64,000 nt of DNA, taken from assembly GCA_017991675.1 (NCBI GenBank), contig JAGOQB010000005.1, positions 124,001 through 188,000 on the forward strand. Direction: 5' to 3'. A program made the position numbers and the translations under genes. The stretch comes from Phenylobacterium sp. (GTDB taxonomy: Bacteria > Pseudomonadota > Alphaproteobacteria > Caulobacterales > Caulobacteraceae). The notes below the pieces were generated by a model. That model worked only from the letters and a program-made list of their open reading frames with translations. It did not search any database and had not been told where the DNA came from. Below are positions 54,057-62,161 of this stretch, one piece after another (the stretch's first letter is position 1; each line of letters starts with the position of its first letter).

Positions 54057-54073
54057 TTTGTACGCCATACAAA
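54057..54073. promoter_or_regulatory. operator of the TetR-desaturase operon
   Basis: A perfect 6-bp inverted repeat TTTGTA-CGCCA-TACAAA (17 nt), AT-rich against its GC-rich surroundings. It lies 7 nt upstream of the TetR start codon. This is where TetR regulators usually bind, and it overlaps the likely start of transcription. Confidence 0.7.
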
Positions 54074-54122
54074 CAATGCGGTCAATCGGGTCGAGGGGCC
54101 GTCCTCTGCGGGGTTGGTCCGG

Positions 54123-54893
54123 TCAGGCGTTGCGCGCCATCAGCCCGCCGTCCACCGGGATGGTCACACCGGTGATGTACGAGGCGGCCGGCAGGCAGAG
54201 GCTGAGGGTGATGTGCGCCACCTCGTCGGGCAGGCCGTAGCGGCCGAGCGCCGTGCGCCGCTTGGCGAACACCGCCTTCTGGTCGTCGGGGATGGCCGCC
54301 GTCATGCCGGTGGCGATCGGACCTGGGCAGATGCAGTTCACGGTGATCCCCTCGCGGCCGAGCTCGACCGCCAGGGCCCGGGTCAGGCCGGTGACCCCGG
54401 CCTTGGCCGCGGCATAGGGGCTGTCCATCGCCGTCGCCCCGAGCGCCTCTGTCGAGGCGATGTTGACGATCCGCGGGGCGGTCGAGGCGCGCAGGAACGG
54501 CAGGGCCGCGCGGATCACTCGCTGATGGGCGCTGAGCAGGATCGCCAGCGAGCGGTCCCAAACCGCCTCGTAGCCGTCGCTGTCGATCGGCGAGAAGGCC
54601 GAGACGCCGGCGTTGTTGATCACTGCGTCCAACCCTCCCAGCGCCTCGGCGATCTGCGGCACGAGCGTCGCGATCTCGGCGGCGTCGGACACGTCCAGCT
54701 TCCAGGCCCGCGCGCTCAGGCCGCGGGTGGTCAGCTCGTCGGCGACGGCCGCCGCCGGCGCCAGGGCGTGGTCGGTGACCGCCACGTGCGCGCCTTCCTC
54801 GGCGAACACCTCGGCCGTCGCCCGGCCCATGCCCGAGCCTGCGCCGGTGACCAGCACCCGCGCGCCCTTCATCGATCGGCTGAGGCGGCTCAC
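54123..54893 (-). CDS. SDR family oxidoreductase, second of a pair
   Basis: A 256-aa short-chain dehydrogenase: GxxxGxG (TGAGSGMGRATA), NNAGVSA, catalytic Ser (IASTEA) and YAAAKAG (YxxxK). VTDHA at beta-2 supports NAD over NADP. The start overlaps the stop of the upstream SDR gene (54890-54893). It is probably part of the same pathway as that SDR and controlled by the divergent MerR gene's operator region. Substrate unknown. Confidence 0.9.
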   Translation of the reverse strand: MSRLSRSMKGARVLVTGAGSGMGRATAEVFAEEGAHVAVTDHALAPAAAVADELTTRGLSARAWKLDVSDAAEIATLVPQIAEALGGLDAVINNAGVSAFSPIDSDGYEAVWDRSLAILLSAHQRVIRAALPFLRASTAPRIVNIASTEALGATAMDSPYAAAKAGVTGLTRALAVELGREGITVNCICPGPIATGMTAAIPDDQKAVFAKRRTALGRYGLPDEVAHITLSLCLPAASYITGVTIPVDGGLMARNA

Positions 54894-55624
54894 AGGCTCA
54901 GCCCCCCGTCTACGACCAAGGTCTGGCCGACGACGTAGGCGGCCAGCGGCGAGGCCAGGAACAACGCCGCCCCGGCCATGTCGGAGGGCTCACCCATGCG
55001 CCCGGCCGGGATGCGGCTCAGCGCCCCGCGCAGCCGGTCGGGGTGCTCGGTGGTGACCTTGGTCAGCTTGGTGTCGACCAGGCCGGGAGCCAGGCCGTTC
55101 ACCCGGATGCCGTCGCCGGCCCAGGCCTGGCCCAGCGTCTTGGTCAGGCTGACCGCCCCGGCCTTGGACGCCGCATAGGCCGGGTTGCCGCGGTTGGCCT
55201 GGAACCCGGACACCGAGCTGACGATGATGATCGAGCCCTTCGCCGTGGCCAGCATGTCGCGGAACTTGGCCGCGCAGGCCATCAGGCTGTCGAGATTGAC
55301 CGCCATGACCTGGTCCCAACCGGCGCGCTCGAACTCGCCGCGCCGGTAGACCACCGTGCCTTGGCACAGGACCAACACGTCCAGCCTCTCGAAGTCGGGA
55401 ACGTTGGCGGCGATCGCGTCGCGGTCGGCGACGTCGACTTGCGCATAGGCCAGGCCCATCAGGTCGGAGCCGTCTAGGCCGGCATAGTCCGCGGCGCTCG
55501 GGCGGGTGCCCCAGACGTGAACCTCCGCGCCGCGCGCCCGGAAGCCTTGCGCGATCCCGTTGCCGATTCCGCTCGATCCGCCCACGACCAGTACGGTCCG
55601 GCCGGTGAAATCCAGCTCACCCAT
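54890..55624 (-). CDS. SDR family oxidoreductase, first of a pair
   Basis: A 244-aa short-chain dehydrogenase with GGSSGIGNGIA (cofactor), VLCQGTV (in the place of NNAG), SSVSGFQANRGNPAYAASKAG (catalytic Ser, Tyr, Lys) and VNGLAPGLVDTKLT. The ATG at 55622-55624 has GGGAGG about 9 nt upstream. Its promoter region holds an ACGT-repeat motif facing the MerR gene. The replaced NNAG (LCQG) may change substrate or cofactor handling. Confidence 0.9.
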   Translation of the reverse strand: MGELDFTGRTVLVVGGSSGIGNGIAQGFRARGAEVHVWGTRPSAADYAGLDGSDLMGLAYAQVDVADRDAIAANVPDFERLDVLVLCQGTVVYRRGEFERAGWDQVMAVNLDSLMACAAKFRDMLATAKGSIIIVSSVSGFQANRGNPAYAASKAGAVSLTKTLGQAWAGDGIRVNGLAPGLVDTKLTKVTTEHPDRLRGALSRIPAGRMGEPSDMAGAALFLASPLAAYVVGQTLVVDGGLSL

Positions 55625-55688
55625 CGTCTCGTCCTCCCAGTTTTCGGCATCCTCACGCCGCGGGGAGGGGTGCGGCAATGCTCACCCA

Positions 55689-55712
55689 ACGTCAGCATTG
55701 ACGTGGACGTAA
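55689..55712. promoter_or_regulatory. candidate MerR (LiuR-like) operator between the SDR and merR genes
   Basis: A perfect inverted repeat ACGTCA-GCAT-TGACGT (55689-55704), which overlaps a second ACGT unit, TTGACGTGGACGTAA (55698-55712). Paired ACGT units with 2-nt spacing are close to the motif described for LiuR-type MerR regulators of branched-chain/short-chain acyl-CoA catabolism. It lies 77 nt upstream of the SDR start and 71 nt upstream of the MerR start, fit for control of both. Confidence 0.6.
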
Positions 55713-55782
55713 GGTCGGGGAACTGTTCGTGGTGACGGGCGCGGAACAAGCCCCGCGCATCAGAGACAAACGGGAGGTACAG

Positions 55783-56199
55783 ATGCTCCAGAAGCTTCGC
55801 CGTCCGGCGACCACTTTCACGATCACCCAGCTTTGCCGCGAGTTCGGAACGACTCCGCGGGCGCTCCGCTACTACGAGGAGCAGGGCCTGCTGTCGCCCA
55901 GCCGCGAAGGCCAGGCGCGTATCTACACCTATCGCGACCGTGCGCGGCTGACCCTGATCCTGCGCGGCAAGCATGTCGGGCTGTCGCTCGCAGAGATCCG
56001 CGACATCCTCGACCTCTACGAGCGCGACGACGACCTGACAGCCCAGAACACTCAAGCCCTTGGCAAGTTCAAGGAGCGGATCAAGGCGTTCGAGGCCCAG
56101 CGCCGCGAGATCGACCAGGCGATCGACGTGCTGCACGACGCCAGCGCCCGGCTGGAGGCCGCGCTCGCCGAGCGCGCCGGCCGCGCCGCTTTCGGTTAG
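55783..56199 (+). CDS. MerR-family transcriptional regulator, LiuR-like
   Basis: A 138-aa regulator with the MerR N-terminal winged helix (FTITQLCREFGTTPRALRYYEEQGLLSPSREGQARIYTYRDRARLTLILRGKHVGLSLAEIRDIL) and a long dimerising coiled coil (ERIKAFEAQRREIDQAIDVLHDASARLEAAL). No Cys-rich metal site is seen, so it does not look like a metal sensor. The start ATG (55783) has GGGAGG 7 nt upstream. It is divergent from the two SDR genes and next to the ACGT operator; LiuR-like assignment is from the motif and is tentative. Confidence 0.88.
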   Translation: MLQKLRRPATTFTITQLCREFGTTPRALRYYEEQGLLSPSREGQARIYTYRDRARLTLILRGKHVGLSLAEIRDILDLYERDDDLTAQNTQALGKFKERIKAFEAQRREIDQAIDVLHDASARLEAALAERAGRAAFG

Positions 56200-56217
56200 G
56201 GGCGCCCCCGTGGCGGT

Positions 56218-57228
56218 CTAGAACCCCGCCACGGGGCCTTTCCAGGCCCCGGCCGCCAGGGCCAGGAACAACAGCAGCCCGGCCAGGTGGTTGGACTGGA
56301 ACAGCGCCAGCGCCAGCGGGCCGTCGTTGACGTCGATGCGGGCCGCCTGCCGCGACAGGTGCATGCCGAACAGGGCCGCCAGCGGCAGGAACAGCGGGCC
56401 CAGGCCCCCGGCCCAGGCCGACGCCAGCGCCAGGGCGAAGCTCAGCACGTAGAAGACCAGTACGCCCTTCTGGACGTTCGCGCCCAGGCGGCGGGTCGAC
56501 GACTTGATCCCTGCCAGGGCGTCGTCTTCAAGATCCTGGATCGCGTAGATCGTGTCGTAGCCGAGCGTCCAGAAGATCCCGGAGGCGTAGAGCAGCGCCG
56601 CCGCCAGGGTCAGCCGCCCGATCTCCAGCTGCTCGGCCGGGACCAGCGCCGCGCCGCCGGCCTGCGCCGCCAGCCAGCCATAGGCGCTGACCGACCCGGT
56701 GGCGGCGGCGAAGCCGAGCAGGGCGCCCCAGTTGAAGGTCAGGCCCAGCCAGGCCTGCGGCCACCAGGTGATGCGCTTCATGAACGGGTAGCCGGCGACC
56801 AGCGCCAGGGAGAGCACGCCCAGTCCGACCGCCAGCGGCGTCATGCTGAGCAGCAGGCCTAGCGAGATCAGGCTGCAGACGACGATGAAGCCCCAGGCCT
56901 GTCGCACGCTGATCTGGCCCGACGCCACCGGCCGCATGGCCGTGCGGGCCACCTTGGCGTCGAAGTCGCGGTCGACGACGTCGTTGAACGCGCAGCCGGC
57001 CGCCCGCATCAGCGCCGCGCCGACGAAGATCTTGGCCAGCAGCAACAGGTCGGGCAGCTTGCCCTCCATCGCCGCGGCCAGCGCCGCGCCCTGCCAGCCG
57101 GGCAGCATCAGCAGCCAGATCCCTGCCGGCCGGTCGAAACGGCCGAGCTTGAGCCAGGGCTGCACCGCAGCGGGCGCGTGGCGGTCGACCCAGTTGCTGG
57201 GCGCGGCGTCGGGCAGTTGGGCGGTCAT
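56218..57228 (-). CDS. ubiA: 4-hydroxybenzoate polyprenyltransferase
   Basis: A 336-aa membrane prenyltransferase for ubiquinone. It shows the Asp-rich motif AFNDVVDRDFD (DxxxD) and YDTIYAIQDLEDD, with about eight hydrophobic segments (GRFDRPAGIWLLMLPGWQGA and others). 4-hydroxybenzoate is prenylated with the C45-C50 chain. ubiD at 43300-44823 acts later. The N-terminal 20 residues are charged and cytosolic. The start ATG is at 57226-57228. Confidence 0.94.
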   Translation of the reverse strand: MTAQLPDAAPSNWVDRHAPAAVQPWLKLGRFDRPAGIWLLMLPGWQGAALAAAMEGKLPDLLLLAKIFVGAALMRAAGCAFNDVVDRDFDAKVARTAMRPVASGQISVRQAWGFIVVCSLISLGLLLSMTPLAVGLGVLSLALVAGYPFMKRITWWPQAWLGLTFNWGALLGFAAATGSVSAYGWLAAQAGGAALVPAEQLEIGRLTLAAALLYASGIFWTLGYDTIYAIQDLEDDALAGIKSSTRRLGANVQKGVLVFYVLSFALALASAWAGGLGPLFLPLAALFGMHLSRQAARIDVNDGPLALALFQSNHLAGLLLFLALAAGAWKGPVAGF

Positions 57229-57394
57229 GTGCAGGCTTTACTCCCCCTGTGGCGTTGCGGCCACTCCTGCGCTGCAACTCTGCGGTGCGGGTGAAATAAC
57301 GCCGGTCATTGCGATTGACAGGGCGAATCCATGCGCGCAGTTTGCGTCCCGTCGTCGTCCGGCCCCGCAACCATCTGACAGGGAGGTGATCATC

Positions 57395-57469
57395 GTGGCA
57401 GCACTAAATCATCGCCTGCAGATGCCGTCTGTCGCCGTGATCGCCTTCGCAGGACGGTTCCGCGACTAG
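57395..57469 (+). CDS. possible 24-aa small protein or leader peptide
   Basis: An ORF starting at GTG (57395) preceded 4 nt upstream by GGAGGTGAT (57382-57390), the full anti-Shine-Dalgarno complement and the strongest ribosome site seen in the window. It encodes MAALNHRLQMPSVAVIAFAG plus RFRD and ends at TAG (57467-57469). It lies about 145 nt upstream of a SAM-methyltransferase gene. No homologue recognised. It could be a leader peptide with regulatory translation or a small protein; it could also be chance. Confidence 0.4.
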   Translation: MAALNHRLQMPSVAVIAFAGRFRD

Positions 57470-57561
57470 GTCGCGCCCGGCCCCGCCAGCGGGCTGATCT
57501 GCACTCCCATCGCCAGCCTGACCGCGCGTTCGTTCGCGCAACCCTGGCGCTCCCCGATTCC

Positions 57562-57594
57562 ACGGATTTCCCCTTCGCTACGCGCGAAATCCGT
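57562..57594 (+). other. hairpin upstream of the methyltransferase gene
   Basis: A 9-bp perfect stem (ACGGATTTC 57562-57570 with GAAATCCGT 57586-57594) and a 15-nt loop, ending 20 nt before the start codon of the methyltransferase gene. It lacks a U tail, so it is not a classical terminator. Its position allows a role in translation of the downstream gene or as an attenuator with the small ORF. Confidence 0.45.
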
Positions 57595-57614
57595 CCGTCT
57601 CGAAAGACGACGAC

Positions 57615-58412
57615 ATGCCTATCGCCGAACCCATTTCGGTTGCGACCAACGCCCCCCATCCCAATCGCTACGGGGCGATGTGCACCGAGGTCTACGACCT
57701 CGACAAACCACCGGGCTCGTTGCCCGACGTGCCGTTCTATCTGGAGCGGCTGGCTGGAACCGACGGCCCGATCTTGGAGGCCGGGGTCGGAACCGGCCGC
57801 CTGCTGATCCCGCTGCTCGAGGCCGGGCTGGAGGTGGAAGGCTTCGACCGCTCCGCCGACATGCTGGCCTCCTGCGCCCGCCACTGCGCCGCGCGCGGCC
57901 TTGCGCCCGCGCTCCGCCAGGCGCGGTTCCAGGACTTCGGCTACGAGCACGACTTCGCGGCGATCCTAGTGCCGGCCGGGACTTTCACCCTGCTGGACGA
58001 CTTCGCAGAGGCGCTGGCGGTGCTGAAGCGGTTCTTCGATCACCTTCGTCCGGGCGGGCGGCTGCTGATCGACCTGATGCCGCTCGGCTACCTGGTGAGC
58101 GAGCGACCGGACATCCGCACCTGGACGACGCCCTCGGGCGACGTCCTGCGGATCGAGGGCCGGGCCGTGGAGATCGATCTCGTAGGCCAGCGTCGGGTCA
58201 CCCACGACCGCTACGAACGCTGGCGCGACGGCCGGCTGGTGGAGACCGAGCTGGAGGTGATGGCCTTCCGGCTCTGGGGCCTGAAGGAGTTCGAACTGGC
58301 GCTCGCCGCGGCGGGCTTCACGGACATCTCCGTCGGCGCCGACCACCAGCCCGGACGGCCGCCCGGCCGGTCGAGCCGCATACTCAATTTCGAGGCCCGG
58401 CGACCCGTCTAG
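57615..58412 (+). CDS. class I SAM-dependent methyltransferase
   Basis: A 265-aa soluble methyltransferase with motif I ILEAGVGTGRLLIPLLEAG, EGFDRSADMLA (acidic residue for SAM ribose), AGTFTLLDD, HLRPGGRLLIDLMP. The rest includes RRVTHDRYERWRDGRLVE, typical of small-molecule methyltransferases. No product pathway is visible; it precedes two coupled ABC exporters by 108 nt with a GC-rich hairpin between. It may act in the same pathway, but there is no overlap. Confidence 0.9.
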   Translation: MPIAEPISVATNAPHPNRYGAMCTEVYDLDKPPGSLPDVPFYLERLAGTDGPILEAGVGTGRLLIPLLEAGLEVEGFDRSADMLASCARHCAARGLAPALRQARFQDFGYEHDFAAILVPAGTFTLLDDFAEALAVLKRFFDHLRPGGRLLIDLMPLGYLVSERPDIRTWTTPSGDVLRIEGRAVEIDLVGQRRVTHDRYERWRDGRLVETELEVMAFRLWGLKEFELALAAAGFTDISVGADHQPGRPPGRSSRILNFEARRPV

Positions 58413-58424
58413 GGGCGCGGCAGC

Positions 58425-58462
58425 GGCGCTGGGGTCCGTGCTCCCCCACGGGCCCCGGCGCC
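58425..58462 (+). terminator. GC hairpin between the methyltransferase and ABC exporter genes
   Basis: A 16-bp stem with G-T wobbles and 6-nt loop (58425-58440 with 58447-58462), starting 12 nt after the methyltransferase stop. Downstream is CACCCTCG rather than a T run, so termination would be weak or Rho-assisted. It separates the methyltransferase gene from the ABC pair. Confidence 0.5.
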
Positions 58463-58520
58463 CACCCTCGATGTCTCAATTTACCCCCGGCGGCTGCCGG
58501 GCCGATTTGTGAAACGCGTT

Positions 58521-60308
58521 ATGACCGACATTCTCGACGACGACCTCGACCGTCCCCGAACCCTGACCAACCGGCAGGTGCTCGGCTTCATGGCCGGGCA
58601 CTGGATGCGCGAGCCGAAGAAGTTCGCCCTGATCATCGGCTTTGGCCTGATCGCCACGATCTGCGACCTGTCGATCCCCTGGGCGACGCGCGGCCTGATC
58701 AACGCCGTCTCCAGCCCGGACAAGGTGACCGACGCGGCCTGGATCGCCTGGGCCTCGCTCTCCGGGCTCTACCTGGTGTTCTACATGTCCCGGACCAGCA
58801 TGTTCCGGGTGATGAACGGCTTCTACGCCCGGATCATGTCGCGCATGGTCAAGGAAGGCTTCGCCCGCGTGCAGGCCTTCTCCTCGGACTGGCACGCCTC
58901 GAACTTCGCCGGCGCCACGGTGCGGCGGGTCAGCCGCGCCATGTGGGGCTATGACAGCGCCGCCGACGCCCTGATCGCCATGCTGCTGCCGACCGTCCTG
59001 GTGCTCGGCGGTTTGGCGATCTCATTGGGCCTGCGCTGGCCGCTGGCGGGGCTGTTCGTCGCGGTCGTGATCGCTGTGTTCGCGGCCTACAACATCCTGA
59101 TGTCGGTGCACTTCGTGCGGCCGGCCAACCTGCGCTCGACCGCCCTCGACTCCGAGATCGGCGCGGCGCTGGCCGACGCCATCGGGGCCAACCCGACGGT
59201 GAAGAGTTTCGGGGCCGAGGAGCGCGAAGCCGAACGCTTCGCCCAGACCGCCGACGCCTGGCGCTGGGCGGTGAACAAGACCTGGGACCGCTTCAACGTC
59301 GTGGGCCTGGGGCAGAATCTGCTGCTGATCATCTTGCAGGCCGGCCTGACCGGGTTCCTCGTCCACGCCTGGGCGCAAGGCCAGGCGACGCCGGGCGACG
59401 TGGCCTTCGCGATCACCTCGTTCATCGTCATGGCCGGCTACATGCGCAACTTCAGCGAGATCACCCAGATGCTCCAAAAGGGCCTGGACGACATGCTGGA
59501 CGTGGCGACCTACATGCGCACCGAGCCGCAGCTGAGCGACCACGCGCAGGCGCGGCCGTTCCGCGGCGACCTGGGCGAGGTCATCTTCGACCGGGTCACC
59601 TTCGGCTACGCCAGCCAGCCGCGGCCGCTCTACGAGGGCTTCACCCTGATCGTCGCGCCGGGCGAGCGCATCGCCCTGGTCGGACCGACCGGGTCGGGCA
59701 AGTCCACCTTCGTAAAGCTGATCCAGCGCCTGTACGACGTGCAGAGCGGCCGGATCCTGATCGACGGCCAGGATATTTCCAAGGTCGGCCAGACCAGCCT
59801 GCGGCGCGCCATCGCCGTGGTGCCGCAGGACCCGGCGCTGTTCCACCGCAGCATCGCCGAGAACATCGCCTACGCCCGACCCGACGCGACGCCGGAGGAG
59901 GTGATGCTGGCCGCCAAGCGGGCCCGTGCCCACGACTTCATCGCCCGTCTGCCCAACGGCTACGACACGCCGGTCGGCGAGCGCGGCGTGAAGCTGTCGG
60001 GCGGCGAACGCCAGCGGGTGGCCATCGCCCGCGCCTTCCTGGCCGACGCGCCGATCCTAGTCCTCGACGAGGCGACCTCGTCGCTGGACGTGGAGACCGA
60101 ACGCCTGGTCCAGGCGGCGATGGAGGAGCTGATGGTCGGGCGCACGACCATCGTCATCGCCCACCGGCTGTCGACCATCCGCGGCGCCGACCGGATCCTG
60201 GTCTTCGACCGCGGCCGGATCGTCGAGGAGGGCCGCCACGCCGAGCTGATCGACAAGGGCGGCGCCTATGCGCGGCTGCACGCCGTGACCGAAGGAACCG
60301 AGCTGTGA
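58521..60308 (+). CDS. ABC exporter half-transporter, first of a coupled pair
   Basis: A 595-aa protein with six TM segments (about 30-310) and a C-terminal ATPase: Walker A GPTGSGKST, signature LSGGERQRVAIARAF, Walker B ILVLDEATSSLD, H-loop IAHRLST. All are canonical. The ATG at 58521 gives a 595-aa protein, the same length as its neighbour and the same MTD start, so I prefer it to the GTG at 58509. It overlaps the next gene as GTGA. The two probably form a heterodimeric exporter of a lipid, peptide or drug. Confidence 0.92.
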   Translation: MTDILDDDLDRPRTLTNRQVLGFMAGHWMREPKKFALIIGFGLIATICDLSIPWATRGLINAVSSPDKVTDAAWIAWASLSGLYLVFYMSRTSMFRVMNGFYARIMSRMVKEGFARVQAFSSDWHASNFAGATVRRVSRAMWGYDSAADALIAMLLPTVLVLGGLAISLGLRWPLAGLFVAVVIAVFAAYNILMSVHFVRPANLRSTALDSEIGAALADAIGANPTVKSFGAEEREAERFAQTADAWRWAVNKTWDRFNVVGLGQNLLLIILQAGLTGFLVHAWAQGQATPGDVAFAITSFIVMAGYMRNFSEITQMLQKGLDDMLDVATYMRTEPQLSDHAQARPFRGDLGEVIFDRVTFGYASQPRPLYEGFTLIVAPGERIALVGPTGSGKSTFVKLIQRLYDVQSGRILIDGQDISKVGQTSLRRAIAVVPQDPALFHRSIAENIAYARPDATPEEVMLAAKRARAHDFIARLPNGYDTPVGERGVKLSGGERQRVAIARAFLADAPILVLDEATSSLDVETERLVQAAMEELMVGRTTIVIAHRLSTIRGADRILVFDRGRIVEEGRHAELIDKGGAYARLHAVTEGTEL

Positions 60309-62092
60309 CCGACCACTACGAAGACGCCGAGGACCAGAAGCAGCGGACCCTGCCCAACCGCAAGGTCATAGGCTTCGTCATGCGCTACTGGCTGCGGCGC
60401 CCGGGCCTGCTGAGCGGCATGGTCCTCTTCTCGCTGCTCTCCATCGCCGCCGACATGGCCATCCCGCTGGCGGCCGGCCGGCTGGTGGACGCCGTCGCCG
60501 AGGGGCCCCAGGCGGCGAACGTCGCCTGGGCCGCCTGGGCGGTGTTCGTCGGGCTCTACCTGGTGCTGTCGGTGGTGCGGAACATCGCCAACAAGTTCTG
60601 GAACCCGTTGGCCGCGCTGAACATGCGCGACCTGACCGATGAGGGCTTCGCTCGCGTGCAGTCGTTCTCGGCCGACTGGCATGCCGACGCCTTCGCCGGC
60701 GCCACGGTGCGCCGGCTGTCGCGGGCGATGTGGGGCTACGACCAGGTCTCCGACGCCATCGTCATGTGGATCGGTCCGGCCCTGCTGGTGCTCGTCGGCC
60801 TCTCGGTGATGATGATCGTCCGCTGGCCGATGGTCGGCGTCTTCTCGCTCACCATCGTCGCGTTCTACATCGCTTCCAACGTGATCCTGACCGCCAAGTA
60901 CGCTCGGCCGCTGAACCAGCGCTCGGTGGCCCTGGACTCGCGGATCGGCGGCGCGCTGGCCGACTCGGTCACCGGCAACGCCACGGTCCGCAGCTTCGGC
61001 GCCGAGGCCCGCGAAAGCGCCCGCATCGGCGAGATCACCGAGACCTGGCGCGGCGCGGTGGTGCGCACCTGGAACCGCTTCACCGATCTCTGGCTGATCC
61101 AGAACATGCTGCTGGCGGTGCTGCAGGGCGGGCTGACCGGCCTGCTGCTGCTGCTCTGGTCCCAAGGCAAGGCGACCCCCGGCGACGTCGCCTTCGGCAT
61201 CACAGCCTTCCTGGTGATGAGCGGCTACCTGCGCAACATCGGCGAGAACGTCCGCATGCTGCAGAAGGGGCTGGACGATGTCGAGGACGTGGCCCGCTTC
61301 GCCGAAATGGCGCCCCAGGTCGCCGATGCGCCGGACGCCGCGCCGCTGGCCGGGCAGCTGGGCGAGGTGGTCTTCGAGAACGCCACCTTCCGCTACAAGT
61401 CGGTGAGCGAGCCGCTGTTCCGGAATTTCTCCCTGACCATCCGCCCAGGGGAACGCGTCGCCCTGGTCGGTCCGACGGGGTCGGGCAAGTCGAGCTTCGT
61501 CAAGCTGGTCCAACGGCTCTACGATCTCGACGAGGGCCGGATCCTGATCGACGGCCAGGACATCGCCCGCGTGCAGCAGGGCTCGCTGCGCCGCGCCATC
61601 GCCGTGGTGCCGCAGGACCCGGCGCTGTTCCACCGGACCATCGCCGACAACATCGCCTATGCCCGCCCCGAGGCCACGGCCGACGAGGTCGCGCTGGCCG
61701 CCCGCCGCGCCCGGGCGCACGAGTTCATCACGCGGCTGCCCCAGGGCTACCGGACCCTGGTGGGCGAGCGCGGGGTGAAGCTGTCGGGCGGCGAGCGCCA
61801 GCGCGTGGCGATCGCCAGGGCCTTCCTGGCCGACGCGCCGATCCTGGTGTTCGACGAGGCCACCTCGTCGCTCGACGTGGAGACCGAACGCGACGTGCAG
61901 GCGGCGATGGAGGAGCTGATGGCCGGCCGGACCACCATCGTCATCGCCCACCGCCTCTCGACTGTGCGCAACGCCGACCGGATCCTGGTCTTCGACCAGG
62001 GCCATATCGTCGAGGAGGGCCGCCACGCCGACCTGGTGAAGCAGGGCGGCGCCTATGCCCGCCTGCATGCGGTGAGCGAAGGCGCGGTCTGA
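60305..62092 (+). CDS. ABC exporter half-transporter, second of a coupled pair
   Basis: A 595-aa paralogue of the preceding protein, with the same TM pattern and ATPase (GPTGSGKSS, LSGGERQRVAIARAF, ILVFDEATSSLD, IAHRLSTV). Both ATPase sites look intact, unlike many heterodimers where one is degenerate. The start is a GTG at 60305-60307 overlapping the stop of the first gene by 4 nt, so synthesis is coupled. Cargo unknown. Confidence 0.92.
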   Translation: MTDHYEDAEDQKQRTLPNRKVIGFVMRYWLRRPGLLSGMVLFSLLSIAADMAIPLAAGRLVDAVAEGPQAANVAWAAWAVFVGLYLVLSVVRNIANKFWNPLAALNMRDLTDEGFARVQSFSADWHADAFAGATVRRLSRAMWGYDQVSDAIVMWIGPALLVLVGLSVMMIVRWPMVGVFSLTIVAFYIASNVILTAKYARPLNQRSVALDSRIGGALADSVTGNATVRSFGAEARESARIGEITETWRGAVVRTWNRFTDLWLIQNMLLAVLQGGLTGLLLLLWSQGKATPGDVAFGITAFLVMSGYLRNIGENVRMLQKGLDDVEDVARFAEMAPQVADAPDAAPLAGQLGEVVFENATFRYKSVSEPLFRNFSLTIRPGERVALVGPTGSGKSSFVKLVQRLYDLDEGRILIDGQDIARVQQGSLRRAIAVVPQDPALFHRTIADNIAYARPEATADEVALAARRARAHEFITRLPQGYRTLVGERGVKLSGGERQRVAIARAFLADAPILVFDEATSSLDVETERDVQAAMEELMAGRTTIVIAHRLSTVRNADRILVFDQGHIVEEGRHADLVKQGGAYARLHAVSEGAV

Positions 62093-62100
62093 CGGCTGAC

Positions 62101-62118
62101 ACGGGCATGGCCGCCCGT
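62101..62118 (+). other. small hairpin after the ABC pair
   Basis: A 6-bp stem (ACGGGC / GCCCGT) with a 6-nt loop, 9 nt after the ABC exporter stop. It may add to 3'-end stability with the stronger hairpin that follows. Confidence 0.4.
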
Positions 62119-62127
62119 GCTAGATGA

Positions 62128-62154
62128 CCCCCAGGGCCCGATCGGCCCTGGGGG
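62128..62154 (+). promoter_or_regulatory. strong hairpin directly upstream of a methyltransferase start
   Basis: A perfect 11-bp stem (CCCCCAGGGCC / GGCCCTGGGGG) with a 5-nt loop, ending 7 nt before the ATG at 62162. The only plausible ribosome site (GGGGG-A) is inside the right arm of the stem, so ribosome access may be limited. It could alternatively be a terminator for the ABC pair, though no T run follows. Confidence 0.55.
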
Positions 62155-62161
62155 AAGCCGA

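Larger units (their letters stand above)
57229..57614. other. 386-nt gap between ubiA and the downstream methyltransferase
   Basis: The only intergenic stretch longer than 300 nt. It holds a 24-codon ORF with a perfect Shine-Dalgarno (57395-57469), a 9-bp hairpin (57562-57594) and a TTGACA hexamer (57315-57320) without a clear -10. No tRNA, no long real ORF and no repeat of the families seen elsewhere. The rest appears to be leader or promoter sequence for ubiA and for the plus-strand gene. Confidence 0.7.

Noticed and set aside
60266..62068. A 600-codon minus-strand frame antisense to the second ABC exporter
   Set aside because: It mirrors the codon bias of the ABC gene and has no recognisable domain; the sense gene has complete ABC motifs.
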